Assembly (NCBI RefSeq): GCF_001667185.1
Contig: NZ_LZIC01000019.1
Coordinates: forward strand, 57,716-121,715
DNA length: 64,000 nt
Direction of reading: 5' to 3'
Source: Mycobacterium sp. 852002-50816_SCH5313054-b
GTDB taxonomy: Bacteria; Actinomycetota; Actinomycetes; Mycobacteriales; Mycobacteriaceae
This document shows, in pieces, positions 56,141 to 64,000 of the stretch. The translations under genes and the position numbers were made by a program. Within the stretch, counting starts at the first letter, position 1. Each line of letters starts with the position of its first letter. A model generated the notes under the pieces. That model made no database searches. It saw nothing but the letters and a program-made list of their open reading frames with translations, and had not been told where the DNA came from.

Positions 56141-57498
56141 CCGCCCGCGGCCGCCCGGTGGCTCGTGGTCGCAGTTGCGACGTCCCTCATCGCCTTCACC
56201 GTGATGCGCGCGCCGCGGCGCGGCACCAGGATGACGTGCTTGAGCTTCTGCCGTTCGCCGGCCGCGGTGGTGGTGCTCAGCTCGACCCGGCGCAGGATCT
56301 CGCGCAACACCACGCGCATCTCGACCATGGCGAACCCGGCCCCGAGGCAGCGTCGGTTGCCGCCGCCGAACGGAAACCACGTCGCCGGGCCCAGCGTGGC
56401 GCCCGTCATCCGATCCGGGTCGAATCGGTCGGCATCCGGATACACGGCGTCGCTCCCGTGCACGAGCACCATCCCGGGCGCCACCAAGACCCCGGCCGGC
56501 AGCCGGTAGCCGGCCAACTCGACGGGCTCGGTGAGCACGCGGCCCACGTCGAACACCGGCGGCCGGACCCGCATCGTCTCCTTCGCCAACGCGTCGAGAT
56601 ATTCGTCGCCGGCCGGGTCGCCCGCCGCACTCGCGTCGGCCGCCCGCACCGCCTTGGCCAGCACGTCCGGGTGGCGGGTCAGCCGTTCAAGCGCCCACGA
56701 CAGCCCCGTCGCGGTGGTGTCGTGCCCGGCCACTAACAGCGTCATGAGCTGATCACGCAGTTCGCGGTCGGTCATCTCACCGTCGCGCATCAGCATGGCA
56801 AGCACGGCGGTGCTCGCGGCCAGGTTGGGGTCGGCGTGACGGTCGGCGATCTCCGCGTAGAGCAGGCGGTCGGCTGCCGCGATTCGTCGGCGCAGTCCCC
56901 GCCACGGCCAGTGGCGGAGCAGCTTCGGGTTCACCAGCGCGGCCGTCGCCCACGGACTGATGTTGAGCAAGCGCGGCATGACCTCACGCAACGCGGCGAG
57001 CCGGACTGGGTCCGTGGCGCCGATGACCGTCCGCAGAATCACCTCGAGCGTGATCTCGGACATCTTGGGTGCCGCCGCGAAACGTCTGCCCTCCGGCCAC
57101 CCGGCGATGTTCTCCGCCGCGATCTCGGCCATCAGCCCGGCTTGGCGCGCGACCGCCTCTCGATGGAAGGGCGCCAACATCAGACGACGCCGTTCGGCAT
57201 GCGCGTCCTCATCGATCACCAATATCGAGGTGTCACCAAGCAACCCGCTCAACAGCGAATTCGCCTCGCCCGCATGAAAAACTCGCGGGTCACCGGCGAA
57301 GACGGCCTTGATATCGGCGGGATCAGCCAAATACACCAAGGTGCCGATCGACGCGATCCGGAGCGTGAAAACACTGCCATAGCGGCGTGCACAGGCGGCC
57401 ACGAAACGCGGCCCCTGGCGCAGACTCAACGCCGCCTGCATCCACCCGGGAAGCCGGGGCCCGGGCGGAAGCGCGGTGCGCGTGGCACTGGCCTGCAA
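56137..57498 (-). CDS. Cytochrome P450, CYP135/CYP138 type
   Basis: The 453-aa P450 starts LPPGPRLPGWMQAAL and has the I-helix LLVAGHDTTATGLSW and the ETMRVRPPVFDVGR region. The heme ligand is Cys384 in WFPFGGGNRRCLGAGFA. It resembles M. tuberculosis CYP135B1 (Rv0568); substrates of this group are unknown. The listed start is TTG 57498. Upstream, TAGGAT at 57519-57514 is followed by six bases and an in-frame ATC (57507), so the real start is uncertain. It is divergent from another P450. Confidence 0.85.
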   Translation of the reverse strand: MQASATRTALPPGPRLPGWMQAALSLRQGPRFVAACARRYGSVFTLRIASIGTLVYLADPADIKAVFAGDPRVFHAGEANSLLSGLLGDTSILVIDEDAHAERRRLMLAPFHREAVARQAGLMAEIAAENIAGWPEGRRFAAAPKMSEITLEVILRTVIGATDPVRLAALREVMPRLLNISPWATAALVNPKLLRHWPWRGLRRRIAAADRLLYAEIADRHADPNLAASTAVLAMLMRDGEMTDRELRDQLMTLLVAGHDTTATGLSWALERLTRHPDVLAKAVRAADASAAGDPAGDEYLDALAKETMRVRPPVFDVGRVLTEPVELAGYRLPAGVLVAPGMVLVHGSDAVYPDADRFDPDRMTGATLGPATWFPFGGGNRRCLGAGFAMVEMRVVLREILRRVELSTTTAAGERQKLKHVILVPRRGARITVKAMRDVATATTSHRAAAGG

Positions 57499-57596
57499 AC
57501 GTTTGATGCCCCAATCCTACGACCGGGCCGATTGAGGCTGAGTCGTCCTGGCGCCGGGTCGATTTGGTCGCCAAAGCGAACTCCGGCGCTCGGGTG

Positions 57597-57624
57597 GCCA
57601 TACATCTCGTCCCCCATGTATGGC
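57597..57624. promoter_or_regulatory. Inverted repeat between divergent P450 genes, probable operator
   Basis: GCCATACAT (57597-57605) and ATGTATGGC (57616-57624) form a perfect 9-bp inverted repeat with a 10-bp spacer. TGGCCATAC recurs at 57670-57678, overlapping the -10 box of the downstream P450. A repressor binding these sites is plausible. Confidence 0.55.
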
Positions 57625-57652
57625 GATACCCCGCGACGGTCCCGATATCGCG

Positions 57653-57681
57653 TTGACAGCCAGCCACCCTGGCCATACGGT
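57653..57681 (+). promoter_or_regulatory. SigA-type promoter for the P450 at 57710
   Basis: TTGACA (57653-57658) and TACGGT (57676-57681) are separated by 17 bases. This is close to consensus and predicts a leader of about 20 nt containing GAGGAG. A repeated TGGCCATAC overlaps the -10. Confidence 0.65.
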
Positions 57682-57709
57682 GTGTGAAAGTTGTCGCGAG
57701 GAGACCGTC

Positions 57710-58939
57710 ATGACCGTCGGTGCCGCTCCCACAAGCGTTTTCGACGCCGATCTGCCGACGCTGGACTACGCCGCCGAGGAAACCCCCGCCGAGGTCTATC
57801 CCCGGCTGCAAGCCGCGCAACGCCGGGCTCCCGTCGCGATGGGGCCGTTCGGCCCCGAAGCGCTGTCCTACCGCCTGGTGCGTTCCGTGCTGCGCGACCC
57901 CCGGTTCCAGATCCCGCCCGGACTGAACATGCTCAGCCAGGGCATCAGTTCGGGCCCGCTGTGGGACAAGGTGGTCAACAGCCTGTTGTGCATGGAGGGC
58001 GACGCCCACCAGCGGGTGCGCGGCCTGGCCTCGAAGGCCTTCACGCCCCGGGCAACCCTGCGTCTGCACGACACCATGGCCGCCGTGATGAACGAACTGG
58101 TCGATCAGGTCGCCGACGCGGGCCGCTGCGACGTCGTCACCGACCTGGCCCGCCCCTACCCGGTCCCGATCATCTGCGCGTTGCTCGGCGCGCCACGCGA
58201 AGATTGGCAACGGTTTTCCGCGTGGGCGGACGACGTCTTCAAGGCCTTCAGCTTCACCGTCGACCTCCGCGACGTCGAGCCGGTCGTGATGCACGCGTGG
58301 GGCGAACTCGACAATTACGTGGACGACATGATCGCCCGGCGCCGGCACAGCCTCACCGACGACCTGCTGTCCGACCTGATTCGCGCGGAGGACGACGGCG
58401 ATCGGCTCAGCGCCGACGAACTGCGCATGATGGCGGGCGGCCTGCTGCTGGCCGGGACGGACACCACCCGCAACCAGGTGGCCGCGTCGGTGCATGTCCT
58501 GTGCGAGCACCCGGAGCAATGGGGATTGCTCAAGGAGCAGCCCGAGCTGGCGATGCGCGCCGTCGAGGAGACCATGCGCCACTCGCCGATCGCGTGCGGG
58601 ACCCTTCGCCTGCTGGCCGAGGACGCCGAACTCGACGGCTTCCTTTTCCCCGCCGGCACGACGGTCCTGGTGAATACCGCTGCGGCCAACCGTGATCCGT
58701 CGGTCTACGACGACCCGGACCGCGTGGACATCACGCGCGACGCGGCGCCCCCGATCCTGACGTTCGGCGGCGGCGTGCACTACTGCCTGGGCGCCAACCT
58801 GGCCCGGCGCGAGATCGCCGAAGCGCTGAACGTCATCGCGAGCCGGCTGTTGAACCCGCGCACCGCCGGACCGGTTCCGTGGAAGCCGATGGTGAGCCTG
58901 AGCGGCCCGACGAGCCTGCCCATCGAGTTCGACACGTAG
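57710..58939 (+). CDS. Cytochrome P450
   Basis: The 409-aa soluble bacterial P450 has the I-helix LLLAGTDTTRNQVAA and the EETMRHSPIACGTLR region. The heme ligand is Cys359 in LTFGGGVHYCLGANLARRE. I cannot name the family. GAGGAG precedes ATG 57710; an earlier open frame upstream is rejected because the promoter lies inside it. It is followed after 33 bp by a kinase-MurQ fusion with no clear functional link. Confidence 0.88.
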   Translation: MTVGAAPTSVFDADLPTLDYAAEETPAEVYPRLQAAQRRAPVAMGPFGPEALSYRLVRSVLRDPRFQIPPGLNMLSQGISSGPLWDKVVNSLLCMEGDAHQRVRGLASKAFTPRATLRLHDTMAAVMNELVDQVADAGRCDVVTDLARPYPVPIICALLGAPREDWQRFSAWADDVFKAFSFTVDLRDVEPVVMHAWGELDNYVDDMIARRRHSLTDDLLSDLIRAEDDGDRLSADELRMMAGGLLLAGTDTTRNQVAASVHVLCEHPEQWGLLKEQPELAMRAVEETMRHSPIACGTLRLLAEDAELDGFLFPAGTTVLVNTAAANRDPSVYDDPDRVDITRDAAPPILTFGGGVHYCLGANLARREIAEALNVIASRLLNPRTAGPVPWKPMVSLSGPTSLPIEFDT

Positions 58940-58972
58940 CCGCCGCGGCGGTCGGTGATTAAGGATGGTGCG

Positions 58973-60697
58973 GTGCTCCTCGCCATCGATCTCGGTAAGA
59001 CGTGCTGCCGGGCCGCAGCGGGCGGCCGGCGGGCCGCGGGGGCGGGCGCGCCCGGGCTGGCGACGCCCGGGGGCGTGCGTGCCGCGGAGGCGGCGATCCT
59101 GGCCGTGGCTAACGATTTGGCGCGCGAGATGGGCCCGGTCGACGAGGTGATCGTGGGCGCCGCCGGGGCGCTGGCGGCGCCGGACGCGGCGCGCGAGCTG
59201 GGCGTCGCGCTGCTCGCCGCGCTGCGCGCCGAGGGCGTCGCGGTGACCAGCGACGCCGTCGTCGCGCACGCGGGGGCGCTGAACGGGCAGCCGGGGATCG
59301 TGTTGATCGCGGGCACCGGCGTCGTCGCGCTCGCGATCGGCGCGGACGGCGCGCTGCGGACCGCCGACGGCTGGGGACCGTGGCTGGGCGACGAGGGCGG
59401 CGGTGCCTGGATCGGCGCCGCGGGGCTGCGTGCGGCGTTGCGCGCCCGCGACGGCCGCGCCCCGTCCACCACGCTGCTCGACGCCGCCCGCGCCCGCTTC
59501 GGCGCGCCAAAGACCTGGCCCGCTCAACTCGCCTCTGCCGCCGCGCTCGCGTCCTTCGCGCCCGACGTGCTCGCCGCGACCGGGGATGCCGCGGCCCGCG
59601 CGATCGTGGACGCCGCCGCCGCGGCGCTCGCCGCGACCGCTCGCGCGGCCGGGGACGGCCCGGTGGCGATGGTCGGCGGGCTGGCGGGCGTCGAGGCGCT
59701 GCGCGAGCGGCTCGACCTCGTCCCGGCCGCCGGCGACGCGCTCGACGGCGCGCTGCGGCTGGGGGCGATCCACGAGCCGCACGTGATCCGCGTCCGGGCC
59801 GGCGCCGTCCCGCGCGGCCTCGACGCGCTGGCCACCGAGGCCGCCCGGCCGGACCTGGACGACCTTGACGCGCGGCCTATCGGCGAGGTCGTCGCGCTGC
59901 TGGTCGCCGTCGAGGGCGAGGCGCACCGCGCGGTCCTCGTGGCGGTGCCGCGGATCGTGGCGGCGGCCGAGGCGATCGCCGCGCGCCTCGAGCGGGGCGG
60001 CCGCCTGATCTACGCCGGCGCCGGCACGCCCGGGCGCCTCGGCGTGCTCGACGCGGCCGAGTGTGCGCCGACGTTCGGCACCGACCTGGTGCGCGGCGTG
60101 ATCGCCGGCGGGCCGGCGGCGCTGACCGAGGCGATCGAGGGCGCCGAGGATCGCTTCGACCCAGCCGATCTGGCCGATCTGAGCGCCGCGGACGCGCTCG
60201 TCGGGATCACGGCGTCGGGACGCACACCGTACGTGCTCGGCGCGCTCCAGCACGCCCGCGCGGTGGGCGCGCTGACCGTCGCGATCGTCAACAACCCGGG
60301 CGGCGAGGCGTCCGCCGACGTGGTGATCGAGCTGCTGACCGGGCCCGAGGTGCTGGCCGGATCCACCCGGCTGACGGCGGGAACCGCCCAGAAGGTGGTG
60401 CTCAACGCGCTCTCAACGAGCGTGATGATCGCGCTCGGCCGGGCCTACGGACCGCGCATGGTCGACGTGCTGGCGACGAATGCGAAGCTGCGCCGCCGTG
60501 CGGTGCGGATCGTCCGCGACGCGGCCGGCGTCGATGAGCAGGCCGCGGCCGCCGCGCTCGCCGCGGCGGGCGGTCACGCCAAGACCGCCATCGTTGCGCT
60601 GCTCGCGGGCGTCGACGCGGCCGAGGCCGCCGTGCGGCTCGACCGGGCGCGCGGACGCGTGCGGGACGCGCTGGACGGTTTCGGTATCTCGGGCTGA
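58973..60697 (+). CDS. BadF/NagK-type kinase fused to MurQ-like N-acetylmuramic acid 6-phosphate etherase
   Basis: The 574-aa protein has an N-terminal BadF/BadG-type sugar kinase (residues 1-270: LLAIDLGKTCCR, GIVLIAGTGVVALAIG, WLGDEGGGAWIGAAGL). A C-terminal SIS/MurQ domain (about 285-574) has LIYAGAGTPGRLGVLDAAEC, GITASGRTPYVLGAL and NNPGGEASADV. MurQ cleaves the lactyl ether of MurNAc-6-phosphate; a GlcNAc/MurNAc kinase fused to it would make a peptidoglycan-recycling enzyme. GTG 58973 is chosen because AAGGA lies seven bases upstream; GTG 58955 is an alternative. The Ala codon bias (extreme GCG/GCC use) differs somewhat from neighbours and may mark transfer. Confidence 0.9.
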   Translation: MLLAIDLGKTCCRAAAGGRRAAGAGAPGLATPGGVRAAEAAILAVANDLAREMGPVDEVIVGAAGALAAPDAARELGVALLAALRAEGVAVTSDAVVAHAGALNGQPGIVLIAGTGVVALAIGADGALRTADGWGPWLGDEGGGAWIGAAGLRAALRARDGRAPSTTLLDAARARFGAPKTWPAQLASAAALASFAPDVLAATGDAAARAIVDAAAAALAATARAAGDGPVAMVGGLAGVEALRERLDLVPAAGDALDGALRLGAIHEPHVIRVRAGAVPRGLDALATEAARPDLDDLDARPIGEVVALLVAVEGEAHRAVLVAVPRIVAAAEAIAARLERGGRLIYAGAGTPGRLGVLDAAECAPTFGTDLVRGVIAGGPAALTEAIEGAEDRFDPADLADLSAADALVGITASGRTPYVLGALQHARAVGALTVAIVNNPGGEASADVVIELLTGPEVLAGSTRLTAGTAQKVVLNALSTSVMIALGRAYGPRMVDVLATNAKLRRRAVRIVRDAAGVDEQAAAAALAAAGGHAKTAIVALLAGVDAAEAAVRLDRARGRVRDALDGFGISG

Positions 60698-60712
60698 CCG
60701 CGCGAGCAGACA

Positions 60713-62155
60713 CTAGGGGAGCGTCGGGCGCGCGGACGACCACGGATGGGCCGATTCCAGTTGCGCCGCAACTCGAATGAGCACGTCCTCGCGCCCGTAG
60801 GCGGCGACGAGCTGGACGCCGATCGGCAGGCCCTCGGCGCCGCGGTGCAGGGGCAGGCTGATCGCCGGCTGCCCGCTCATGTTGAACGGCGGGGTGAACA
60901 CGGCGAACTGCCCGGCGCGGCGCATCGGCGCGTTCGGATCGCCGGGGTCGTTCTCGAATTCCGCGAGCGGCAGCGGCGGTTCGGCCAGGGTCGGCGTGAG
61001 CAGCAGGTCCCAGCCGTCGGCCCACCACCCCTGCAGCTGCCTGCGGAAGGCCCATCCCGCCGCCTGGGCCGCCGCGTAGTCGACGGCGGTCAGCCGCTTC
61101 GCGTACTGGACGAGCGCACAGTTCACCGGCTCGAGGTCGTCCGCCGTCACCTCACGTCCGAGCGTCTCGCCGAACCCGCGCGCCGCCATCGCCGTCTGCG
61201 TCGCCCACATCGCCATGAACTTGGGGGTCAGCGACGTGTCGGCGAGGCACGCCGGCCAGGCCGGCTCGACGGCGTGGCCGAGCCCCTCCAGCATCGAGGC
61301 CGCGGCGCGCGCCGCCGCGGCGCAGTCGTCGTGCAGGAAGTCGCCGCGCGGATGCACGTCCAGCAGCCCGATGCGCAAGCGGCCCGGGTCGGCGCCGACC
61401 TCCTCGGTGTAGGGCCGCCGCGGCGCCGGCGCGATGACGGAGTCGCCGACGCCGGGACCGTTTACGGCGTCGAGCAGTCGCGCCGTGTCGCGCACCGTGC
61501 GGCTGACGCCCAGTTCGACCCCCAGCCCGGACTCGGTGCGGGCCGGGCCGACCGTGATCCTGCCCTGGCTCGGCTTGAGCCCCACCAGCCCGCAGCACGA
61601 CGCCGGGATCCTGATGCTGCCGCCGCCGTCCGAGGCGTTGGCGAACGGGACCATGCCGGCGGCGACCGCGGCGGCGGCGCCGCCGCTGGATCCGCCCGGC
61701 GTGCGATCGAGCGCCCACGGGTTGCGGGTCGCTCCCCAGGCCACCGGTTGGGTGGTGGGCAGGGTGCCCAGCTCGGGGCTGTTGGTCCGCCCCGCGATCA
61801 CCAGGCCCGCCGCCTTGAATCGGGCGACCAGCGTCGTGTCGGCGGTGTCGAGGATGGCCGCTTCTTTCAACGCGACGTTGCCGTTGGACAGGGTCTGACC
61901 GGCGAAACTCGTATACAGGTCCTTGAGCAGGAACGGGACGCCGCGAAACGGGCCGTCGGGCAGATCGGGGCCGGCCGCCACGGACCGCGCATGGTCGAAC
62001 CACTCGATGACGACCGCGTTCAGCGCCGGGTTGGACCGCTCGATCCGCTCGATCGCCGCCTCGAGCAACTCGGCCGGCGTGACCTCGCCCGCGGCCACCA
62101 GCTCCGCCTGGTCCGTGGCGTCCATCCAGCGCGTCTGTTCGGCAAGGCTGCTCAT
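60713..62155 (-). CDS. Amidase-signature-family hydrolase
   Basis: The 480-aa enzyme has the Ser-cisSer-Lys triad: Lys in PFLLKDLY, GGSSGGAAAAVAAG for the first serine, and DGGGSIRIPASCCG with the nucleophile. This group includes 6-aminohexanoate-cyclic-dimer and aryl-acid amidases. The substrate is unknown. The start MSSLAEQTRW is used; upstream in-frame ATGs are less likely. It is convergent with the kinase-MurQ fusion, 15 bp away. Confidence 0.9.
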   Translation of the reverse strand: MSSLAEQTRWMDATDQAELVAAGEVTPAELLEAAIERIERSNPALNAVVIEWFDHARSVAAGPDLPDGPFRGVPFLLKDLYTSFAGQTLSNGNVALKEAAILDTADTTLVARFKAAGLVIAGRTNSPELGTLPTTQPVAWGATRNPWALDRTPGGSSGGAAAAVAAGMVPFANASDGGGSIRIPASCCGLVGLKPSQGRITVGPARTESGLGVELGVSRTVRDTARLLDAVNGPGVGDSVIAPAPRRPYTEEVGADPGRLRIGLLDVHPRGDFLHDDCAAAARAAASMLEGLGHAVEPAWPACLADTSLTPKFMAMWATQTAMAARGFGETLGREVTADDLEPVNCALVQYAKRLTAVDYAAAQAAGWAFRRQLQGWWADGWDLLLTPTLAEPPLPLAEFENDPGDPNAPMRRAGQFAVFTPPFNMSGQPAISLPLHRGAEGLPIGVQLVAAYGREDVLIRVAAQLESAHPWSSARPTLP

Positions 62156-62259
62156 GGCTTTGTGTACCACGTGTGACCGAGACCGCGGCACACAAGTCGC
62201 GGTCGGCTCCGGCCCGCCCTACGCTCGTGGGTTACACGAACTTAACGGGGGTTTTGTTG

Positions 62260-63579
62260 ATGGGTGGGTGCACGGGGCGGACTGTGTCCACTCTCAGGTT
62301 GGCCCTGATCGCGGCGGCCGTCGGCGTCGTCGTCGCCTCCTGTTCGGAAACGGTGGGTCCGCCCGTCGCCACGCCGACAACCACGATGTCCACCGCCAAG
62401 ACGACCGCTTCGTCGGCTCCCTCGCCGCCCTCGGTGACCGGTCCCTTGGAGAAGGACTGGAAAAGCTACGGCGGAACGGCCTTCTTCGGTTGTCCCGAGA
62501 AGTTCTCGCAGAGCAAGACGGTGCTCGACGACATCCGGCCCAAGGTTTTCGATACGAAGACCGGGCAATACATGGCGCCCGGTGCCCCCACGCTGCCCGC
62601 CGGCGAGAACGTCACCGGCGGCATCTGCGCGCTCGCGGGGACGGCCGACGACATGAGGGTGGTTTATGTGCTGACCACCGCCACCAAGACCACGGCCTAC
62701 GCCTTCGATCTGAAGACCAGCCAACCGCTGGTGACCAAAGATCTGCAGCCGCCGGCCCCCGACCTGAAGCTGACCGCGCCGACCGAATGGGGCCTGGCCG
62801 CGACGGCGTCCGGCGTCGCGTGGGTGAACGCCTTCACCGACGGGCACGGCGCCGCGTCGCCGCCGCGCACCGTCATCCTTTCCGCTGCCGACCTGTCGAT
62901 GATGTGGAACGACCCGCAGCCGGGCCGCGTGTGGCAGGACGTGCTTGCGTTTCAACGCAACACCGACCCCGCCAAGGCGTCGGGGGCCGAACTGCGCCGG
63001 CCGAACGGCGAAGCGATCTTCCAGGACAACGACATCTCGACCGTCGACGGCGAATTGTCCGACGGCCCGGACAAATTGGTGAAGATCACACACCAGGATT
63101 CGTCCAACCCTCCGGTGGTCTCGACGATGTTCTATGACCTGAACACCAAATCCGTCATCAAAGTCGGTGATACCGACCGGATTTCGGGTGGCGGGCTGGC
63201 CGCCACCCTGTCCGACGGACAGTTGTTCGTCGACGGCCGCAAGTCCGACAATTCGCAGTTCGGGTTCGGTGTGTGGAACCTGCGGACCCAGCACTGGGAC
63301 CTGCTGAAGACGCGCGACGACGCGAAGAAGATGTCGATCGCCAAGTTGGCGTTCTTCGAAAACCACCTCTACATCACCAATGTCGGCAATACGTTCGCCG
63401 TCCTCGCGTTGCCCGGCACCGATCCGATCTCGGCGACGTGGTCCGTCCGACCGTTCGCGCGGATCTCGGGCTGGACGCTGGTCTGCCGCGGCGAGAATGC
63501 CGCGGCCCTGAACGGGGACTGCAAGGACATCGTGATGGTGCAGGACCAGGACGGTCACTTTCCCGGACCCTGGTTCTGA
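62260..63579 (+). CDS. Putative lipoprotein with beta-propeller-like domain
   Basis: The 439-aa protein has a signal peptide with lipobox VVVASC, lipidated Cys28. A Thr/Pro/Ser-rich linker (about 33-60) and a beta-rich domain with repeated strand patterns (VVYVLTTATKTTAYAFDL, GVAWVNAFTDG, LFVDGRKSD) follow, which may form a propeller. No enzyme motif is visible. The ATG at 62260 has a GGGGG purine run nine bases upstream. It is not clearly in an operon. Confidence 0.7.
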   Translation: MGGCTGRTVSTLRLALIAAAVGVVVASCSETVGPPVATPTTTMSTAKTTASSAPSPPSVTGPLEKDWKSYGGTAFFGCPEKFSQSKTVLDDIRPKVFDTKTGQYMAPGAPTLPAGENVTGGICALAGTADDMRVVYVLTTATKTTAYAFDLKTSQPLVTKDLQPPAPDLKLTAPTEWGLAATASGVAWVNAFTDGHGAASPPRTVILSAADLSMMWNDPQPGRVWQDVLAFQRNTDPAKASGAELRRPNGEAIFQDNDISTVDGELSDGPDKLVKITHQDSSNPPVVSTMFYDLNTKSVIKVGDTDRISGGGLAATLSDGQLFVDGRKSDNSQFGFGVWNLRTQHWDLLKTRDDAKKMSIAKLAFFENHLYITNVGNTFAVLALPGTDPISATWSVRPFARISGWTLVCRGENAAALNGDCKDIVMVQDQDGHFPGPWF

Positions 63580-63626
63580 ACTTCGGCACCCGTTCGTCGG
63601 GAAACCCGTATCAAGTGGCGGTGTAG

Positions 63627-63676
63627 AAAATCGGCCTCCGCCGAGCTGATCTCCTCGGGATTGGGCAGCCGATTTT
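63627..63676. terminator. Long inverted repeat with T-run upstream of the DUF222 gene
   Basis: AAAATCGGC (63627-63635) and GCCGATTTT (63668-63676) form a perfect 9-bp stem around a 32-nt loop with an inner CCGAG/CTCGG pairing. T residues follow. It could terminate the lipoprotein transcript, or be a boundary of the repetitive element that carries the next ORF. Confidence 0.45.
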
Positions 63677-63704
63677 TGTCGGACCCGGCTGTGATGATGA
63701 GGGT

Positions 63705-64000
63705 ATGTCGTTGACCGCATCGCCCGCCGCGGAGGTGAGCCCTAAAGAGCGTCTTGCGGTGCTCTTTGAGGAGTTGGCGGAGTTGGCCGGGCAGCGCAAC
63801 GCGATTGATGGGCGCTTGGTGGACATCGCCGCGGAGTTGGATCGCGATGAGTTGTGGGGGATGACGGGGGTGCGGTCACTGGCGGGGTTGGTTGGCTGGA
63901 AGCTGGGCTTGTCCTCGGCCACTGCGCATACGATCTCGACGGTGGCGCGCCGGGTGGAGGAGTTCCCGCGCTGCGCGCGGGGATTGCGGGAGGGGCGGCT
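63705..64000 (+). CDS. DUF222/HNH-type (13E12-family) protein, 5' part
   Basis: The frame is open to the window edge. It begins MSLTASPAAEVSPKERLAVL and continues ELAELAGQRNAIDGRLVDIA and MTGVRSLAGLVGWKLGLSS. This is the N-terminal DUF222 pattern of the mycobacterial 13E12-family proteins, which usually end in an HNH endonuclease domain. In M. tuberculosis such genes are associated with REP13E12 repeats. The HNH motif lies outside the window. A GAGGG site overlaps the region before the ATG. Confidence 0.8.
   Translation, partial: MSLTASPAAEVSPKERLAVLFEELAELAGQRNAIDGRLVDIAAELDRDELWGMTGVRSLAGLVGWKLGLSSATAHTISTVARRVEEFPRCARGLREGR

Noticed and set aside
57323..60253. 976-codon minus-strand frame
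   Set aside because: It lies antisense to the P450 and the kinase-MurQ fusion, and its composition is typical of high-GC shadow frames.

Overview
The window is high-GC actinobacterial DNA from a mycobacterium, most likely a slow grower. This rests on the mycolic acid methyltransferase array mmaA1-mmaA4, the hadABC dehydratases, the LpqN-type lipoprotein, CYP125 and CYP135 relatives, a 13E12/DUF222-type ORF, and the gene order rplL-rplJ ... mmaA ... rplA-rplK-nusG-secE-tRNA-Trp-hadCBA-rpmG-tRNAs ... echA3 ... recC-recB-recD. That order matches, by recollection, the M. tuberculosis Rv0629c-Rv0654 segment. Species-level assignment is not possible from the sequence alone.

Layout. 1-8.0 kb: the start of a carotenoid oxygenase gene diverges from a TetR regulator. 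Then come rplJ-rplL with an L10-type leader, and an overlapping three-gene unit: a large cytosolic GH38 alpha-mannosidase, a SurA_N-like protein of unknown role, and a ROK sugar kinase. 8-17.7 kb (+): a DinB-like protein, two LipG-type hydrolases flanking a UbiB/ABC1 kinase, four mycolate-modifying methyltransferases, and a YCII/DGPF protein plus an ECF42-type sigma factor. 17.8-22.5 kb (-): rplA, rplK, nusG, secE, tRNA-Trp, hadC, hadB, hadA, rpmG, tRNA-Met and tRNA-Thr, joining translation, secretion and fatty-acid elongation genes. 22.6-27.1 kb: an orphan antitoxin-like ORF, an MBL-fold hydrolase, a membrane-anchored unknown, EchA3, cyanase, a methyltransferase and a nitroreductase. 27.2-35.5 kb (+): the recC-recB-recD operon.

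35.5-49.3 kb: a TVP38/DedA-like protein, two tandem TIGR00027-type methyltransferases, a flippase-like protein with a degenerate kinase domain, a secreted GH92 mannosidase divergent from an LpqN-type lipoprotein, an F420-type reductase, galT-galK and a FUSC-family membrane protein. 49.3-53 kb is an accessory patch: a membrane hypothetical, two coupled small exported proteins, a CYP125-family P450, a frameshifted flavin-monooxygenase remnant and a DUF5994 protein. 53-64 kb: an alpha/beta hydrolase, a NYN-LOTUS putative RNase, an MFS transporter, two divergent P450s around a likely operator, a BadF-type kinase-MurQ fusion, an amidase, a lipoprotein and the start of a DUF222/HNH-type gene.

Themes. 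Several units act on glycans (GH38, GH92, ROK kinase, galT/galK, kinase-MurQ), and two are novel enough to follow up. Many single genes have a TAnnnT box six to eight bases before the start codon, the signature of leaderless mycobacterial transcripts. Two genes lack any ATG/GTG/TTG where homology puts the start. No CRISPR array, intact insertion sequence, prophage or replication origin was seen. No gene-free stretch exceeds 300 bases except 52024-52354, which holds the monooxygenase remnant.
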